Shown: positions 24,801-36,164 of the stretch, one piece after another
How the letters are laid out: every line of letters starts with the position of its first letter
Numbering within the stretch: position 1 is the stretch's first letter
Source: Mycobacterium nebraskense
GTDB lineage: Bacteria > Actinomycetota > Actinomycetes > Mycobacteriales > Mycobacteriaceae
Assembly (NCBI RefSeq): GCF_002102255.1
Contig: NZ_LQPH01000172.1
Location: forward strand, 1 to 48,020
Length of the DNA: 48,020 bases
Reading direction: 5' to 3'
The notes under the pieces: generated by a model
Databases searched by the model: none
What the model saw: the letters and a program-made list of their open reading frames with translations, nothing else
Told to the model about the DNA's origin: nothing
Translations under genes and position numbers: made by a program

Positions 24801-25283
24801 CGGCCCGGCGTGCGGACGCTTACCGTTGGGCACCACGGCAACTCGACGGAGAGCCCGGAGGAGGCTGAGGCGATCGCCGTCGAGATCGATCGACTCCTCG
24901 GCACGCCGTGGACCGACGAGCACGGCACCCGGGCCCTGACCGCCTCCGACGTGTTGGTGCTGGCGCCCTACAACGCCCAGGTGGCGCTGCTGCGCCAGCG
25001 GTTGTCCGCTGCCGGGTTCGGCGGGATCCGGGTTGGCACGGTCGACAAGTTCCAAGGCGGGCAGGCGCCGGTGGTATTCATCTCGATGACGGCCTCCTCC
25101 GCGGACGTGGTGCCGCGCGGAATCTCGTTCTTGCTCAACAGGAACCGGCTCAACGTCGCGATCAGCCGGGCCCAGTATGCGGCGGTCATCGTGCGCTCGG
25201 GATCGCTGACCGAGTATCTGCCAACCACGCCCGCGGGCCTGGTCGACTTGGGCGCGTTTCTGGCGCTGACGGAGCCGACGTGA
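21867..25283 (+). CDS. RecB-like (TM0106-type) nuclease fused to UPF1/DNA2-like helicase (Rv1251c homologue)
   Basis: An 1138-residue fusion. The N-terminal nuclease has ADFL, D131-T-K133 (VIDTK) and QLAAYAD, the PD-(D/E)XK/RecB motifs, and C21 with C216, C219 and C222, the cysteine spacing of Cas4/AddB-type Fe-S nucleases. A DEDD-like segment follows (DLFFDFEGDPLW, ~310; YNHYDCRSTQELRNW, ~490). The SF1 helicase has Walker A GPPGTGKT (K775), IDEAGQF (~876), GDPQQLPQ, SYRMHP, VDKFQGGQAPVV and NVAISRAQ. All key residues are present. A DNA or RNA processing role in repair is likely; the substrate is unknown. An in-frame ORF extends upstream to 21225 through lprE; GTG 21867 gives the family start and length (1139 in H37Rv). 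Confidence 0.9.
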   Translation: MFVTGDSVAYSASDLAAAARCEYALLRDFDAKLGWGPTATAEDDLLARTAVLGNEHERRELDRLRDEFGDGVAVIGRPAFTVAGLAAAAEATRRAIAGGAPAVYQAAMFDGRFVGFADFLVRDDERYRVIDTKLARSANVTALLQLAAYADALAASGVPVAPEAELHLGDGTAARYRVRDLVPVYRSQRARLQRLLDEHHAGGTAVRWDDEGVGACLRCPLCTEQLHATDDLLLVAGMRVGQRDKLIDAGITTVSDLAQHAGPVPDLAPGAVGKLAAQARLQVHQRETGTPRFEMVDPQPLTLLPEPDPGDLFFDFEGDPLWTVDGREWGLEYLFGVLEAGPAGTFRPLWAHNRVDERKALTDFLAMVAKRRKRRPNMHIYHYAPYEKTALLRLAGRYGVGEDQVDELLRSGTLVDLYPLVRKSIRVGAESFSLKALEPLYMGSQLRAGDVTTATGSITSYARYCELQADGRGDEAASVLKEIEDYNHYDCRSTQELRNWLMLRAYESGVVPIGAQPVRDGNTVEDRDRLAVTLSTFTGDAAVGDRTPEQTAVALLAAARGYHRREDKPFWWAHFDRLNFPVEEWADNTDVFIAEHASVSVDWNTPPRARKPQRRVQLRGELARGELMTDVFALYDPPAPPGMSDDPDRRAAGRATVIAADDPAVPTEVTIVERVGNDGKPFHQLPFALTPGPPIQTTALRESIEATAAAVAAGLPQLPRSAVVDILLRRAPRTRSGSVLPRGADASNTTADITAAVRDLDSSYLAVHGPPGTGKTHTAARVIQRLATDHGWRIGVVAQSHATVENLLDCVIDAGLDPARVAKKRNDRSAPRWQEIDSSAYAAFIAGTAGCVVGGTAWDFANANRVPRGGLDLLVIDEAGQFCLANTVAVAPAAANLLLLGDPQQLPQVSQGTHPDPVDTSALDWLVDGQRTLPDERGYFLDRSYRMHPAVCAAVSALSYEGRLHSHECTAARRLAGYRPGVRTLTVGHHGNSTESPEEAEAIAVEIDRLLGTPWTDEHGTRALTASDVLVLAPYNAQVALLRQRLSAAGFGGIRVGTVDKFQGGQAPVVFISMTASSADVVPRGISFLLNRNRLNVAISRAQYAAVIVRSGSLTEYLPTTPAGLVDLGAFLALTEPT

Positions 25284-25296
25284 CGACCGGCCCGGC

Positions 25297-27273
25297 CTAG
25301 CTGCCGGACGAGTGCCGGCCGTAGCCGGTGGGGTCGTCGTCGGGATCGCGGCGGTGACGCTGACCGCGCGCCGAGCCGTTCTGCGGTCGTTCCGGCCGCG
25401 GTGCGAGCCGATCGGGTGGCACGGACCGGTAGGCGCGTGCCGAAAGCTCGGTGACCGGACGGAAGCGCTCGCGATTGTCGACGTGAGAGCCGTTGTGCGC
25501 GAAGCCAATTGGTTGGCGTTGCGGAACCGGGTCATCCCGCCCGCCGTGCCACCCGTCAGCCGGCGCCGGGCGCGGGCGGCCGACGCGGTCGGCCAGCGGC
25601 TCGGCGCCGCTTTCGCGACCGTATGCGGCGCGGGGTGTGTGGGCGGGCTCGGATTCCCGAAGAAGGATGAATTCGACGTACTCGTCGTCGTCGTAGTCGT
25701 CGTCGACCACGTCGCCCGCCTCGGGCAGGCCACCTGCCATGCCCGACGGCGCGAAGCCGACCAAGAACAGCGCGGCGACGATCCCGAACAGCGCGATGAA
25801 GGCGGGCAGCAGCACCGATTGCGACATGGCGGCCGCGAACGGGTCGCGCAGGAACTCGGGCAGTTGCAGGGCGGCGGCCGCCTCGTCGCCCGAACCGCCG
25901 GGCGGCTGCGGCGGCATCTCGGCGCCGATGCGTGACGTCATGAACGCGGCCATGCCGGCGCTTCCGAGCACCGCGCCAAGCTGGCGGACGGAGTTGTACA
26001 CGGCGGAGCCCGCGCCGGCCAGGCGCGGCGGCAGGTTGCGCGTCGCGGTGGCGGTCAGCGGCGACCACACGAATGCCATCCCGACGCCCGTCGCAAAGAA
26101 CGGCAACACCAGCCGCCAGATCGGCGTGGCCGGCGACATCTCGAAGGTGAGCCAGGTCAGCGCGATCGCCAGCACCGAGAAGCCGAAACCGAGGACCGGC
26201 CGCGGATGGTATTTGTCGACCATCCTGCCGACGAACGGCGCGAACACACCGTTGGCGATCGCCATCGGCGCGATCAGCAGGGCCGAGCGCGTCGGCGACA
26301 GGCCGCACACGGCCTGCGCGTAGAACGTCAGCGGCAGCATCATCGCGGTCGCGACGAACGAGATGATGGCCACCCCGACGTTGCACAGGCCGAAGTCGCG
26401 GTCTCCGAAAATCACCAGGGGAACCAGCGGCTCGTCGGTGTTCATCGACTGCCAGAACACGAACACCGTCATGAACCCGATGCCGGCGACCATCATCGCC
26501 CAGATCCAGGGTTCCCAGTGCGCCGCCTGGCCCTGTTGCAGCCCGAACACGATCAGGAACATGCCCACCCCGGACAGCACGACTCCGACCAGGTCGAACC
26601 GGTGCGACTGGGTGGCTAGCACCGGGACGAGCCAGTACGCCAGCGCGAGCCCCAGCACGCCGATGGGGACGTTGACGAAGAAGATCCACTGCCATCCCAG
26701 CCCGTCGACCAGCACGCCGCCGACCAGCGGGCCCACCAGGCTGGCGACGCCGGCGGTGGCGCCCCACAGGCTCACCGCGACGCCGCGGCGCTCCGGCGGG
26801 AAGATCCGGGTGATCGTCGACAAGGTCTGTGGGGTGAGCACCCCGGCGCCGACACCCTGCACGACCCGGGCGGTGATCAGCATGGCGGCGCTGCCCGACA
26901 GCCCGCACCACACCGAGGCGACGGTGAACACGACCAGGCCGATCAGGTAGAGGTTCTTGGTGCCGAATCGGTCACCGAGCCGCCCGGCCACCAGCAACAC
27001 GACCGCATAACCCAGCAGGTAGGCGCTGGTCACCCAGACCACGGTGTCGTAGCCGATGTGCAAGCTGTTCATGATCGTCGGGTTCGCGATGGCGACGATG
27101 GTCGAATCGACCATGATCATGAAAAAGCCGATCATCATCGCCCAGAGCGCGTTCCAGGGCTTCTGGGATTGTGGCGAGTTCTGGGTGAGGAGGTTCCAGC
27201 GCTGGGCGAAGTGGGCTGGGTTCGGCGCCGCGCGCCGGGTGCCCCCGGACGACGGAGGCGTCGCCGTGGTCAT
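25297..27273 (-). CDS. DHA2-family drug efflux transporter with long C-terminal tail (Rv1250 homologue)
   Basis: A 658-residue MFS transporter with about 14 membrane segments (EmrB/QacA family). Motif A is GRLGDRFGTKNLYLIG; motif C-like is SLWGATAGVASLVGPLVGGV after WQWIFFVNVPIG. It probably exports amphipathic drugs by proton antiport. Beyond the last membrane segment (~residue 530) there is an acidic run (VVDDDYDDDEYVEF) and a basic, Arg/Pro-rich tail of ~120 residues; the H37Rv protein is shorter (579). The ATG at 27273 has AGGTGG four to five bases upstream. It is convergent with the nuclease-helicase gene (13-base gap). Confidence 0.9.
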   Translation of the reverse strand: MTTATPPSSGGTRRAAPNPAHFAQRWNLLTQNSPQSQKPWNALWAMMIGFFMIMVDSTIVAIANPTIMNSLHIGYDTVVWVTSAYLLGYAVVLLVAGRLGDRFGTKNLYLIGLVVFTVASVWCGLSGSAAMLITARVVQGVGAGVLTPQTLSTITRIFPPERRGVAVSLWGATAGVASLVGPLVGGVLVDGLGWQWIFFVNVPIGVLGLALAYWLVPVLATQSHRFDLVGVVLSGVGMFLIVFGLQQGQAAHWEPWIWAMMVAGIGFMTVFVFWQSMNTDEPLVPLVIFGDRDFGLCNVGVAIISFVATAMMLPLTFYAQAVCGLSPTRSALLIAPMAIANGVFAPFVGRMVDKYHPRPVLGFGFSVLAIALTWLTFEMSPATPIWRLVLPFFATGVGMAFVWSPLTATATRNLPPRLAGAGSAVYNSVRQLGAVLGSAGMAAFMTSRIGAEMPPQPPGGSGDEAAAALQLPEFLRDPFAAAMSQSVLLPAFIALFGIVAALFLVGFAPSGMAGGLPEAGDVVDDDYDDDEYVEFILLRESEPAHTPRAAYGRESGAEPLADRVGRPRPAPADGWHGGRDDPVPQRQPIGFAHNGSHVDNRERFRPVTELSARAYRSVPPDRLAPRPERPQNGSARGQRHRRDPDDDPTGYGRHSSGS

Positions 27274-27366
27274 CTACCCACCTCGTTTCAGCTCCCGAGG
27301 ATGCGTGACTGCACGGGGCCTATCTCGTCGACCGGCCCGGACCGTCACGGACATCCAGCCTGCATT

Positions 27367-27383
27367 ATTGCCGCTGAGGCAAT
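27367..27383. repeat. Inverted repeat in the gap between the DHA2 gene and the Rv1249c-like gene
   Basis: ATTGCC (27367-27372) and GGCAAT (27378-27383) flank GCTGA. The 224-base divergent gap holds no other clear structure; it is a possible operator for either gene. Confidence 0.35.
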
Positions 27384-27497
27384 TGAGGGAAGGCATGGAT
27401 CCGATCCGGGGTACACCAGGCGGAAGGTTTCGTGTTCGGTCGGTGTTCCGCGGCGGGCACGTTAGCCTGGTAGGAAGCCATTTGCAGGAGAGGCAAG

Positions 27498-28277
27498 ATG
27501 CGGGCCCGACGGAAGCGGTCTTCGAACCGGTTTTTTAGCATGTCGCACGCGGATCAGGCGCCGACGCCCACCAACGGCCGGCCCAAAGCATCCGCGCGGG
27601 CATTGGCCCAGGTCATCGAGCGAAGCTCGCGGGTCCAGGGCCCGGCGGCCGAGGCCTACGTGTCCCGGCTGCGCAACGCGCACCCGAGCAGCGGCCCGGC
27701 CGACATCCTCGCCAAGCTGCAGAAACGCTACGTGGGCATGGTGACGGCCAGCGGCATGGCGGTCGGCGCGGCGGCGACCATCCCCGGCATCGGCACGTTG
27801 AGCGCGCTGTCTGCCGCCGCGGCGGAGACCGTGACGTTCCTGGAAGCCACCGCATTCTTCGTGTTGGCCGTCGCGGTGGTGCACGACATCCCCGCCGACC
27901 ACCGCGAACGGCGCCGGGCCCTGGTGCTGTCCGTGCTGGTCGGCGACAACAGCAAGGAGACAGTCGCCCAGCTGTTCGGCCCGGCCCGCACCAACGGCGC
28001 CTGGATTTCCGAGACCGTGGCCGCAGTGCCGCTGTCGTCGATGTCCCTGCTGAACTCGCGGTTGCTCAAGTCGTGGGTCAAGCGGTACACACTGCGCCGC
28101 GGCGTCCTGATGTTCGGGAAGCTGCTTCCGGTGGGAATCGGCATCGTCGTCGGGGCCGTCGGCAACTATTTCGCCGGCAAGAAGATCGTCCGCAACGCCA
28201 ACCGAGCATTCGGCACCCCGCCGGTGCGCTGGCCACGCGCCCTGCACCTGGTGCCGCCGTTCCCCGAAGCCGGCTAG
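27498..28277 (+). CDS. Conserved membrane protein (Rv1249c homologue)
   Basis: A 259-residue protein of unknown function. A basic N-terminus (RARRKRSSNRFF) precedes two hydrophobic helices around residues 75-130 (VTASGMAVGAAATIPGIGTL; AAETVTFLEATAFFVLAVAVV) and another near residue 210 (LLPVGIGIVVGAVGNYF). The stretch FLEATAFFVLAVAVVHDIP is typical of the family. ATG 27498 is preferred over ATG 27540 because GGAGAGG (27485-27491) is well placed before it. It precedes kgd by about 190 bases, as in H37Rv. Confidence 0.82.
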   Translation: MRARRKRSSNRFFSMSHADQAPTPTNGRPKASARALAQVIERSSRVQGPAAEAYVSRLRNAHPSSGPADILAKLQKRYVGMVTASGMAVGAAATIPGIGTLSALSAAAAETVTFLEATAFFVLAVAVVHDIPADHRERRRALVLSVLVGDNSKETVAQLFGPARTNGAWISETVAAVPLSSMSLLNSRLLKSWVKRYTLRRGVLMFGKLLPVGIGIVVGAVGNYFAGKKIVRNANRAFGTPPVRWPRALHLVPPFPEAG

Positions 28278-28324
28278 CTGACGGCGGTCCGTTCCTACCC
28301 CGTCTCCCTGGCGAATCGCTGGCG

Positions 28325-28385
28325 AAAGGTTAGCCTTTATAGGGCGGAAACGTTGAGCATCGACACTGGTGTGACATGCTCCACA
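28325..28385 (+). promoter_or_regulatory. kgd upstream region: CRP-like site and two palindromes
   Basis: TGTGA-CATGCT-CCACA (28370-28385) matches TGTGA-N6-TCACA at nine of ten defined bases. It overlaps a bulged inverted repeat with arms GAGCAT (28355-28360) and ATGCTC (28376-28381). Upstream, AAAGG-TTAG-CCTTT (28325-28338) is another perfect palindrome followed by TATAGG. The core promoter was not firmly located. cAMP control of kgd is a hypothesis. Confidence 0.4.
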
Positions 28386-28469
28386 ATCCGGGGTCGACAA
28401 ACGTACAGGCGCCGCGCAGCAGCTGCTTAAAGCGCTTGCAGGACAGAGGAATTGAGGCGAACAGCGGTC

Positions 28470-32195
<3,726 letters not shown>

Positions 32196-32223
32196 GCCGG
32201 CGACGGATTCCGCGCCCCACCCA

Positions 32224-32256
32224 CCGGTACCGGGGACCGCCGGTACCGGCTAGCCT
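32224..32256 (+). promoter_or_regulatory. Promoter of first SDR gene with CCGGTACCGG palindromes
   Basis: CCGGTACCGG occurs at 32224-32233 and 32240-32249, 16 bases apart, followed after one base by TAGCCT (32251-32256), a TANNNT -10 candidate 32 bases before the ATG. The second SDR gene has the same arrangement with one palindrome, suggesting a shared operator. Confidence 0.45.
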
Positions 32257-32288
32257 CGACGCAAACGAGCCGACAAGGAAGGTTGCTC

Positions 32289-33116
32289 ATGCAAGGGTTC
32301 GCCGGAAAGGTCGCCGTGGTGACGGGCGCGGGTTCGGGTATCGGGCGAGCGCTGGCCATTGAGTTGGCTCGCTCGGGCGCCAAGGTCGCGATCAGCGACG
32401 TCGACGTCGAGGGCCTGGCGGAGACCGAGGCGCAGTTGAAGGCGATCGGAGCCGAGGTCAAATCCGACCGGCTCGACGTGACCGAGCGCGAGGCGTTCCT
32501 GGCCTATGCCGACGCGGTCCGCGAGCACTTCGGCAAGGTGAACCAGATCTACAACAACGCCGGCATCGCCTTCACCGGCGACGTCGAAGTCAGCCAGTTC
32601 AAGGACATCGAGCGGGTGATGGACGTCGACTTCTGGGGCGTGGTCAACGGCACCAAGGCGTTCCTCCCGCACCTGATCGCCTCGGGTGACGGCCACGTCA
32701 TCAACGTCTCGAGCGTGTTCGGGCTCTTCTCGGTGCCCGGGCAGGCGGCCTACAACTCGGCCAAGTTCGCGGTCCGGGGCTTCACCGAGGCGCTGCGACA
32801 GGAGATGGTGGCGGCCGGGCATCCGGTGGCGGTGACCACGGTGCACCCCGGCGGCATCAAAACCGCGATTGCCCGCAACGCCACCGCCGCCGAGGGGCTG
32901 GACCAGGCCCAGCTGGCCAGCCTGTTCGACAAACGGCTGGCCAAGACCAGTCCGCAACGAGCCGCCCAGATCATCCTGGAGGCGGTGCGCAAGAAGAAGG
33001 CCCGGGTACTGGTCGGCACGGACGCCAAAATTTTGGACGCCTTGGTGCGGCTGACCGGCCCCGGTTATCAGCAGCTGTTCGGACCCGTCATGGGCCGTTT
33101 GCTGCCCAAGCAGTGA
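32289..33116 (+). CDS. Short-chain dehydrogenase, first of a tandem pair (Rv1245c homologue)
   Basis: A 275-residue SDR using NAD(P)H. Cofactor motif TGAGSGIG (residues ~12-19), YNNAG, catalytic Ser in NVSSVFG, and YNSAK (Tyr-x-x-x-Lys). Substrate unknown. The ATG at 32289 is chosen over TTG 32283, because AAGGAAGG (32275-32282) is properly placed. The H37Rv orthologue is Rv1245c; there relBE lies between it and kgd, but only 93 bases separate the two genes here. The copy at 33186 is a close paralogue. Confidence 0.93.
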   Translation: MQGFAGKVAVVTGAGSGIGRALAIELARSGAKVAISDVDVEGLAETEAQLKAIGAEVKSDRLDVTEREAFLAYADAVREHFGKVNQIYNNAGIAFTGDVEVSQFKDIERVMDVDFWGVVNGTKAFLPHLIASGDGHVINVSSVFGLFSVPGQAAYNSAKFAVRGFTEALRQEMVAAGHPVAVTTVHPGGIKTAIARNATAAEGLDQAQLASLFDKRLAKTSPQRAAQIILEAVRKKKARVLVGTDAKILDALVRLTGPGYQQLFGPVMGRLLPKQ

Positions 33117-33138
33117 TGCCAGCGTAGCGAGGGCCGTT

Positions 33139-33153
33139 GGTACCGGATAGCCT
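33139..33153 (+). promoter_or_regulatory. Promoter of second SDR gene (duplicated element)
   Basis: GGTACCGG (33139-33146) is followed by A and TAGCCT (33148-33153), which is 32 bases before the ATG at 33186, the same spacing as upstream of the first SDR gene. The regulatory region was duplicated along with the gene. Confidence 0.45.
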
Positions 33154-33185
33154 GACGCAGCACGCCGCCACGAGGGAGTACCGCA

Positions 33186-34037
33186 ATGCATGGGTTCGCC
33201 GGCAAGGTCGCCGTGGTGACGGGCGCGGGTTCGGGGATCGGCCAGGCGCTGGCCCTGGAACTGGGCCGCGCGGGCGCCAGGCTCGCGATCAGCGATGTAG
33301 ACGCCACGGGGCTCGCGCAAACCGAAGAACAACTGAAGGCCATCGGCGCGCCGGTCAAAGCCGATCGGCTCGACGTGACCGAGCGCGGGGCGTTCCTGGC
33401 CTACGCCGACGCGGTCCGCGAGCACTTCGGCAAGGTGAATCAGGTCTACAACAACGCCGGCATCACGTTCGTCGGGTCCATCGAAGACAGCCGGTTCAAG
33501 GACATAGAACGGGTAATGGACGTCGACTACTGGGGTGTCGTGAACGGCACCAAGGCGTTCCTCCCGCACCTGATCGCCTCCGGCGACGGCCACATCATCA
33601 ACATCTCGAGCGCGCTCGGCCTGTTCTCGGCTCCCGGGCAGGCGGCTTACGTTTCGGCCAAGTTCGCCGTCCGCGGCTTCACCGAGGCGCTGCGACAGGA
33701 GATGGTGCTGGCCGGCCACCCAGTGCGGGTGACGACGGTTCACCCCGGTGGCGTGAAGACGGGGTTCGCCCGCAACGCCATCTTCGCCGACGGGCTCGAC
33801 CAGGATGGCTTGGCGGACCTGTTCGAGAAACAACAGGCCAAGACCACACCGCAACGAGCGGCCCAAGTCATCTTGGCCGCCGTGCACAAGAACAAGGCGC
33901 GGGTGCTGGTCGGCGCGGACGTCAAGGCCATGGACCTGGTAGTGCGGCTGGCGGGCTCGGAATACGACCGCCTGCTGGGCGGACGCTTCACGGGCCGGGT
34001 GAAGGAAGCGGTGGTCCGGCTGCTACCCAAACGCTGA
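33186..34037 (+). CDS. Short-chain dehydrogenase, second of a tandem pair
   Basis: A 283-residue paralogue of the gene at 32289, with very similar sequence over its length (GFAGKVAVVTGAGSGIG, YNNAG, NISSALG, YVSAK). Catalytic Ser, Tyr and Lys are retained. Differences: a longer C-terminus (GGRFTGRVKEAVVRLLPKR) and changes in the substrate region (FADGLDQDGLADLFEKQ). GTA-type RBS is weak, with GAGGGAG about eight bases before the ATG. I recall only one copy in H37Rv. It ends 60 bases from the convergent lpqZ gene. Confidence 0.92.
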   Translation: MHGFAGKVAVVTGAGSGIGQALALELGRAGARLAISDVDATGLAQTEEQLKAIGAPVKADRLDVTERGAFLAYADAVREHFGKVNQVYNNAGITFVGSIEDSRFKDIERVMDVDYWGVVNGTKAFLPHLIASGDGHIINISSALGLFSAPGQAAYVSAKFAVRGFTEALRQEMVLAGHPVRVTTVHPGGVKTGFARNAIFADGLDQDGLADLFEKQQAKTTPQRAAQVILAAVHKNKARVLVGADVKAMDLVVRLAGSEYDRLLGGRFTGRVKEAVVRLLPKR

Positions 34038-34097
34038 CGCCGGTCGATGAGCGCGGGAATCGCGCGAAGAGAGCCGGGGTCCATCGGCCTTGACGTT

Positions 34098-34964
34098 TCA
34101 ACGCCCCAGCGGGTGTTCCGCCAACCACCCGCCGGCCACCGCCTGCGGGTCGGCTCCGCCGGCCACCTGGCGGCGCATGTCGACCAGGGCCGCGGTGTCC
34201 AGCACGCCGGCGACTTCGTTGATCGCCAGCAATTGCCGATCGCTCAGCGCGTTGCGGCGATACAGCGGCACTACGTTCTCGGCCCGTATCAGTGCGGGCT
34301 TGCCGTCGGCGAGCGTGACCAGGTCGGCGGGCAGGCCCGGGTCGGCGGTGGTCGTCCAGGCCGCGGTCAGCTGTCCGGTCCGCACCGCAGCGAACATCGT
34401 TGCCTCGTCCGGGAATTCGCGCGAAACAGGAAGCCGGCAGGTGCCCACGGTCGACGGGGCCTGGCGCCCGGCGACGGTGCCGACAAGCAAGCCGGCGCAG
34501 TGCTTCGGCAGCGTGCTCAAGTCCGCGCTGACGCCGCTGCCACCCCACGCCTTGGCGGTGGCCCCCGTGACCAGGAGCACGGGTTTGTCTTCCGCGGCGG
34601 TCGTATAGTCGCCCGCGGCGACACCCTCGGGTAGCGCGGCCACCATCGCGCGGTAGACGTCGGCGTCGGACATCGCCGCCGCGCCGGGTTGCAGGCTTTG
34701 CAGCTTGCGGCCGGTGAAGGCCGGGACGACAGTGAACGCGCCCGAGTCGAGGCGCGCCATCGGATCGTCAGCGGTCTCGGCGCGCGCCGCGAAACCGTAT
34801 GACCGCACCGCGGCCACATAAACGCCGGCCAGCAGCGTCGAGTCGGGATCCGTCCCCGAGCCGACCACCAGTTCCGGACGGGCCCGGTGGTCGCCGGCGT
34901 CGGTCCTGCAGCCGGCCACCACGAGTATGGCGAGCAGCGGCACCGCCAGCCAGCCGGTTCTCAC
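34098..34964 (-). CDS. lpqZ: Lipoprotein LpqZ, osmoprotectant-type substrate-binding protein
   Basis: A 288-residue lipoprotein. The signal peptide has WLAVPLLAILVVAGC with the lipobox VAGC, Cys at residue 19. The mature part resembles the OpuAC/glycine-betaine binding fold (LVVGSGTDPDSTLLAGVYVA; ARLDSGAFTVVPAFTGRKL). No permease or ATPase gene lies next to it, so it is an orphan binding protein. The GTG start at 34964 overlaps the malic-enzyme stop (GTGA), implying coupled translation, an arrangement that does not exist in H37Rv because the malic enzyme is absent there. Confidence 0.88.
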   Translation of the reverse strand: MRTGWLAVPLLAILVVAGCRTDAGDHRARPELVVGSGTDPDSTLLAGVYVAAVRSYGFAARAETADDPMARLDSGAFTVVPAFTGRKLQSLQPGAAAMSDADVYRAMVAALPEGVAAGDYTTAAEDKPVLLVTGATAKAWGGSGVSADLSTLPKHCAGLLVGTVAGRQAPSTVGTCRLPVSREFPDEATMFAAVRTGQLTAAWTTTADPGLPADLVTLADGKPALIRAENVVPLYRRNALSDRQLLAINEVAGVLDTAALVDMRRQVAGGADPQAVAGGWLAEHPLGR

Positions 34965-36157
34965 CCCGCGATGTCTGCAGGGTCCGCGGCCAGGGCCACC
35001 GCCGTGGCGACCGCATCCCCGACGCGCAGGTCCAGCGGGCTCGGGACGATCCGGTCGAAAGCCAGGTCGTCACTGACAACCGAGAAGATCGCCTCGGCCG
35101 CGGCAACCATCATCTTTTCGGTGATCCGGCGCGCGCCGACATCCAGCGCACCCCGAAACACGCCGGGGAATGCCAGCACGTTGTTGATCTGGTTGGGGAA
35201 GTCGCTGCGGCCGGTGGCCACCACCGCGGTGTACTTGGCCGCGACCTGCGGATGGATCTCCGGGTCGGGGTTGGACAGCGCGAAGACGATCGCATTGGGC
35301 GCCATCGTGGCGATCATTTCCTCGGGCACCACACCCCCCGACACCCCGAGAAACAGGTCGGCGCCGCGCAGCGCTTCCGCCATGCTGCCCGTGAGACCGT
35401 CCGGGTTCGTGCGCTGCGCCAGAACGCTCTTCACGCTGTTCATGTCGTCGCGGCCGGTGTGCAGAATCCCGCGGGAGTCGAGCACGGTGATGTCGGAAAT
35501 ACCCATCGCCAGAAGGAGATTTGTGCACGCGACACCCGCGGCCCCGGCGCCGGAGACCACCACCCGCAGCGACGTCATGTCGCGGCCAAGCAACTTGGTG
35601 GCGCCCATGAGTGCGGCCAATGTGACGATCGCCGTGCCGTGCTGGTCGTCGTGCATCACCGGGCAGTCCAGCGCTTCGATGACTCGCCGTTCGATCTCGA
35701 AGCAGCGCGGCGCGGAGATGTCCTCGAGGTTGACGGCGCCGAATGTCGGGCGCAGTCGCACCAGGGTTTCGACGATCTCATCGGGATCCTTGGTGTCCAG
35801 CACGATCGGGATCGCGTTCAGGCCGCCGTACGCCTGAAACAGGGCGCACTTGCCCTCCATCACCGGCAGCGACGCCGCGGGCCCGATGTCACCCAGGCCC
35901 AGCACCGCGCTGCCGTCGCTGACGACGGCGACCAGCCGGTTCGCCCACGTGTAACGGGCGGCCTGAGTGTGATCGGCGGCTATCGCACGACTGACCTGCG
36001 CCACGCCCGGGGTGTAGGCGATCGACAGGGCGCGCCGGGTGTCCAGCGGAGCTGTCGAGCCTACGGAAAGCTTGCCGCCCACGTGTGCCTCGAAGATCTC
36101 CGCGTCGGTGATCGCTTGTTCGGCGCGCGTCTGTATCGATTCAATCAACTCGGACAC
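34961..36157 (-). CDS. NAD(P)-dependent malic enzyme (short bacterial type)
   Basis: A 398-residue oxidative decarboxylase: malate to pyruvate plus CO2. Visible: YTPGVAQVSRAIA (catalytic Tyr region), VSDGSAVLGLGDIGP, GKCALFQAYGG (catalytic Lys), NLEDISAPRCFEIE (metal acids), DDQHGTAIV, and the cofactor fold VVVSGAGAAGVACTNLL. Length fits the short bacterial family; the H37Rv malic enzyme Rv2332 is a different, longer type elsewhere. It sits upstream of mdh's 3' end on the same strand. The GTG start at 36157 lies seven bases after TACCCT (36170-36165). At this place H37Rv has PE_PGRS23 and the vapBC33 pair. Confidence 0.93.
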   Translation of the reverse strand: MSELIESIQTRAEQAITDAEIFEAHVGGKLSVGSTAPLDTRRALSIAYTPGVAQVSRAIAADHTQAARYTWANRLVAVVSDGSAVLGLGDIGPAASLPVMEGKCALFQAYGGLNAIPIVLDTKDPDEIVETLVRLRPTFGAVNLEDISAPRCFEIERRVIEALDCPVMHDDQHGTAIVTLAALMGATKLLGRDMTSLRVVVSGAGAAGVACTNLLLAMGISDITVLDSRGILHTGRDDMNSVKSVLAQRTNPDGLTGSMAEALRGADLFLGVSGGVVPEEMIATMAPNAIVFALSNPDPEIHPQVAAKYTAVVATGRSDFPNQINNVLAFPGVFRGALDVGARRITEKMMVAAAEAIFSVVSDDLAFDRIVPSPLDLRVGDAVATAVALAADPADIAG

Positions 36158-36164
36158 GCGCCCC

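Noticed and set aside
28325..28343. IdeR iron-box upstream of kgd
   Set aside because: Only about half of the 19-base consensus is present; it is better described as a simple palindrome.
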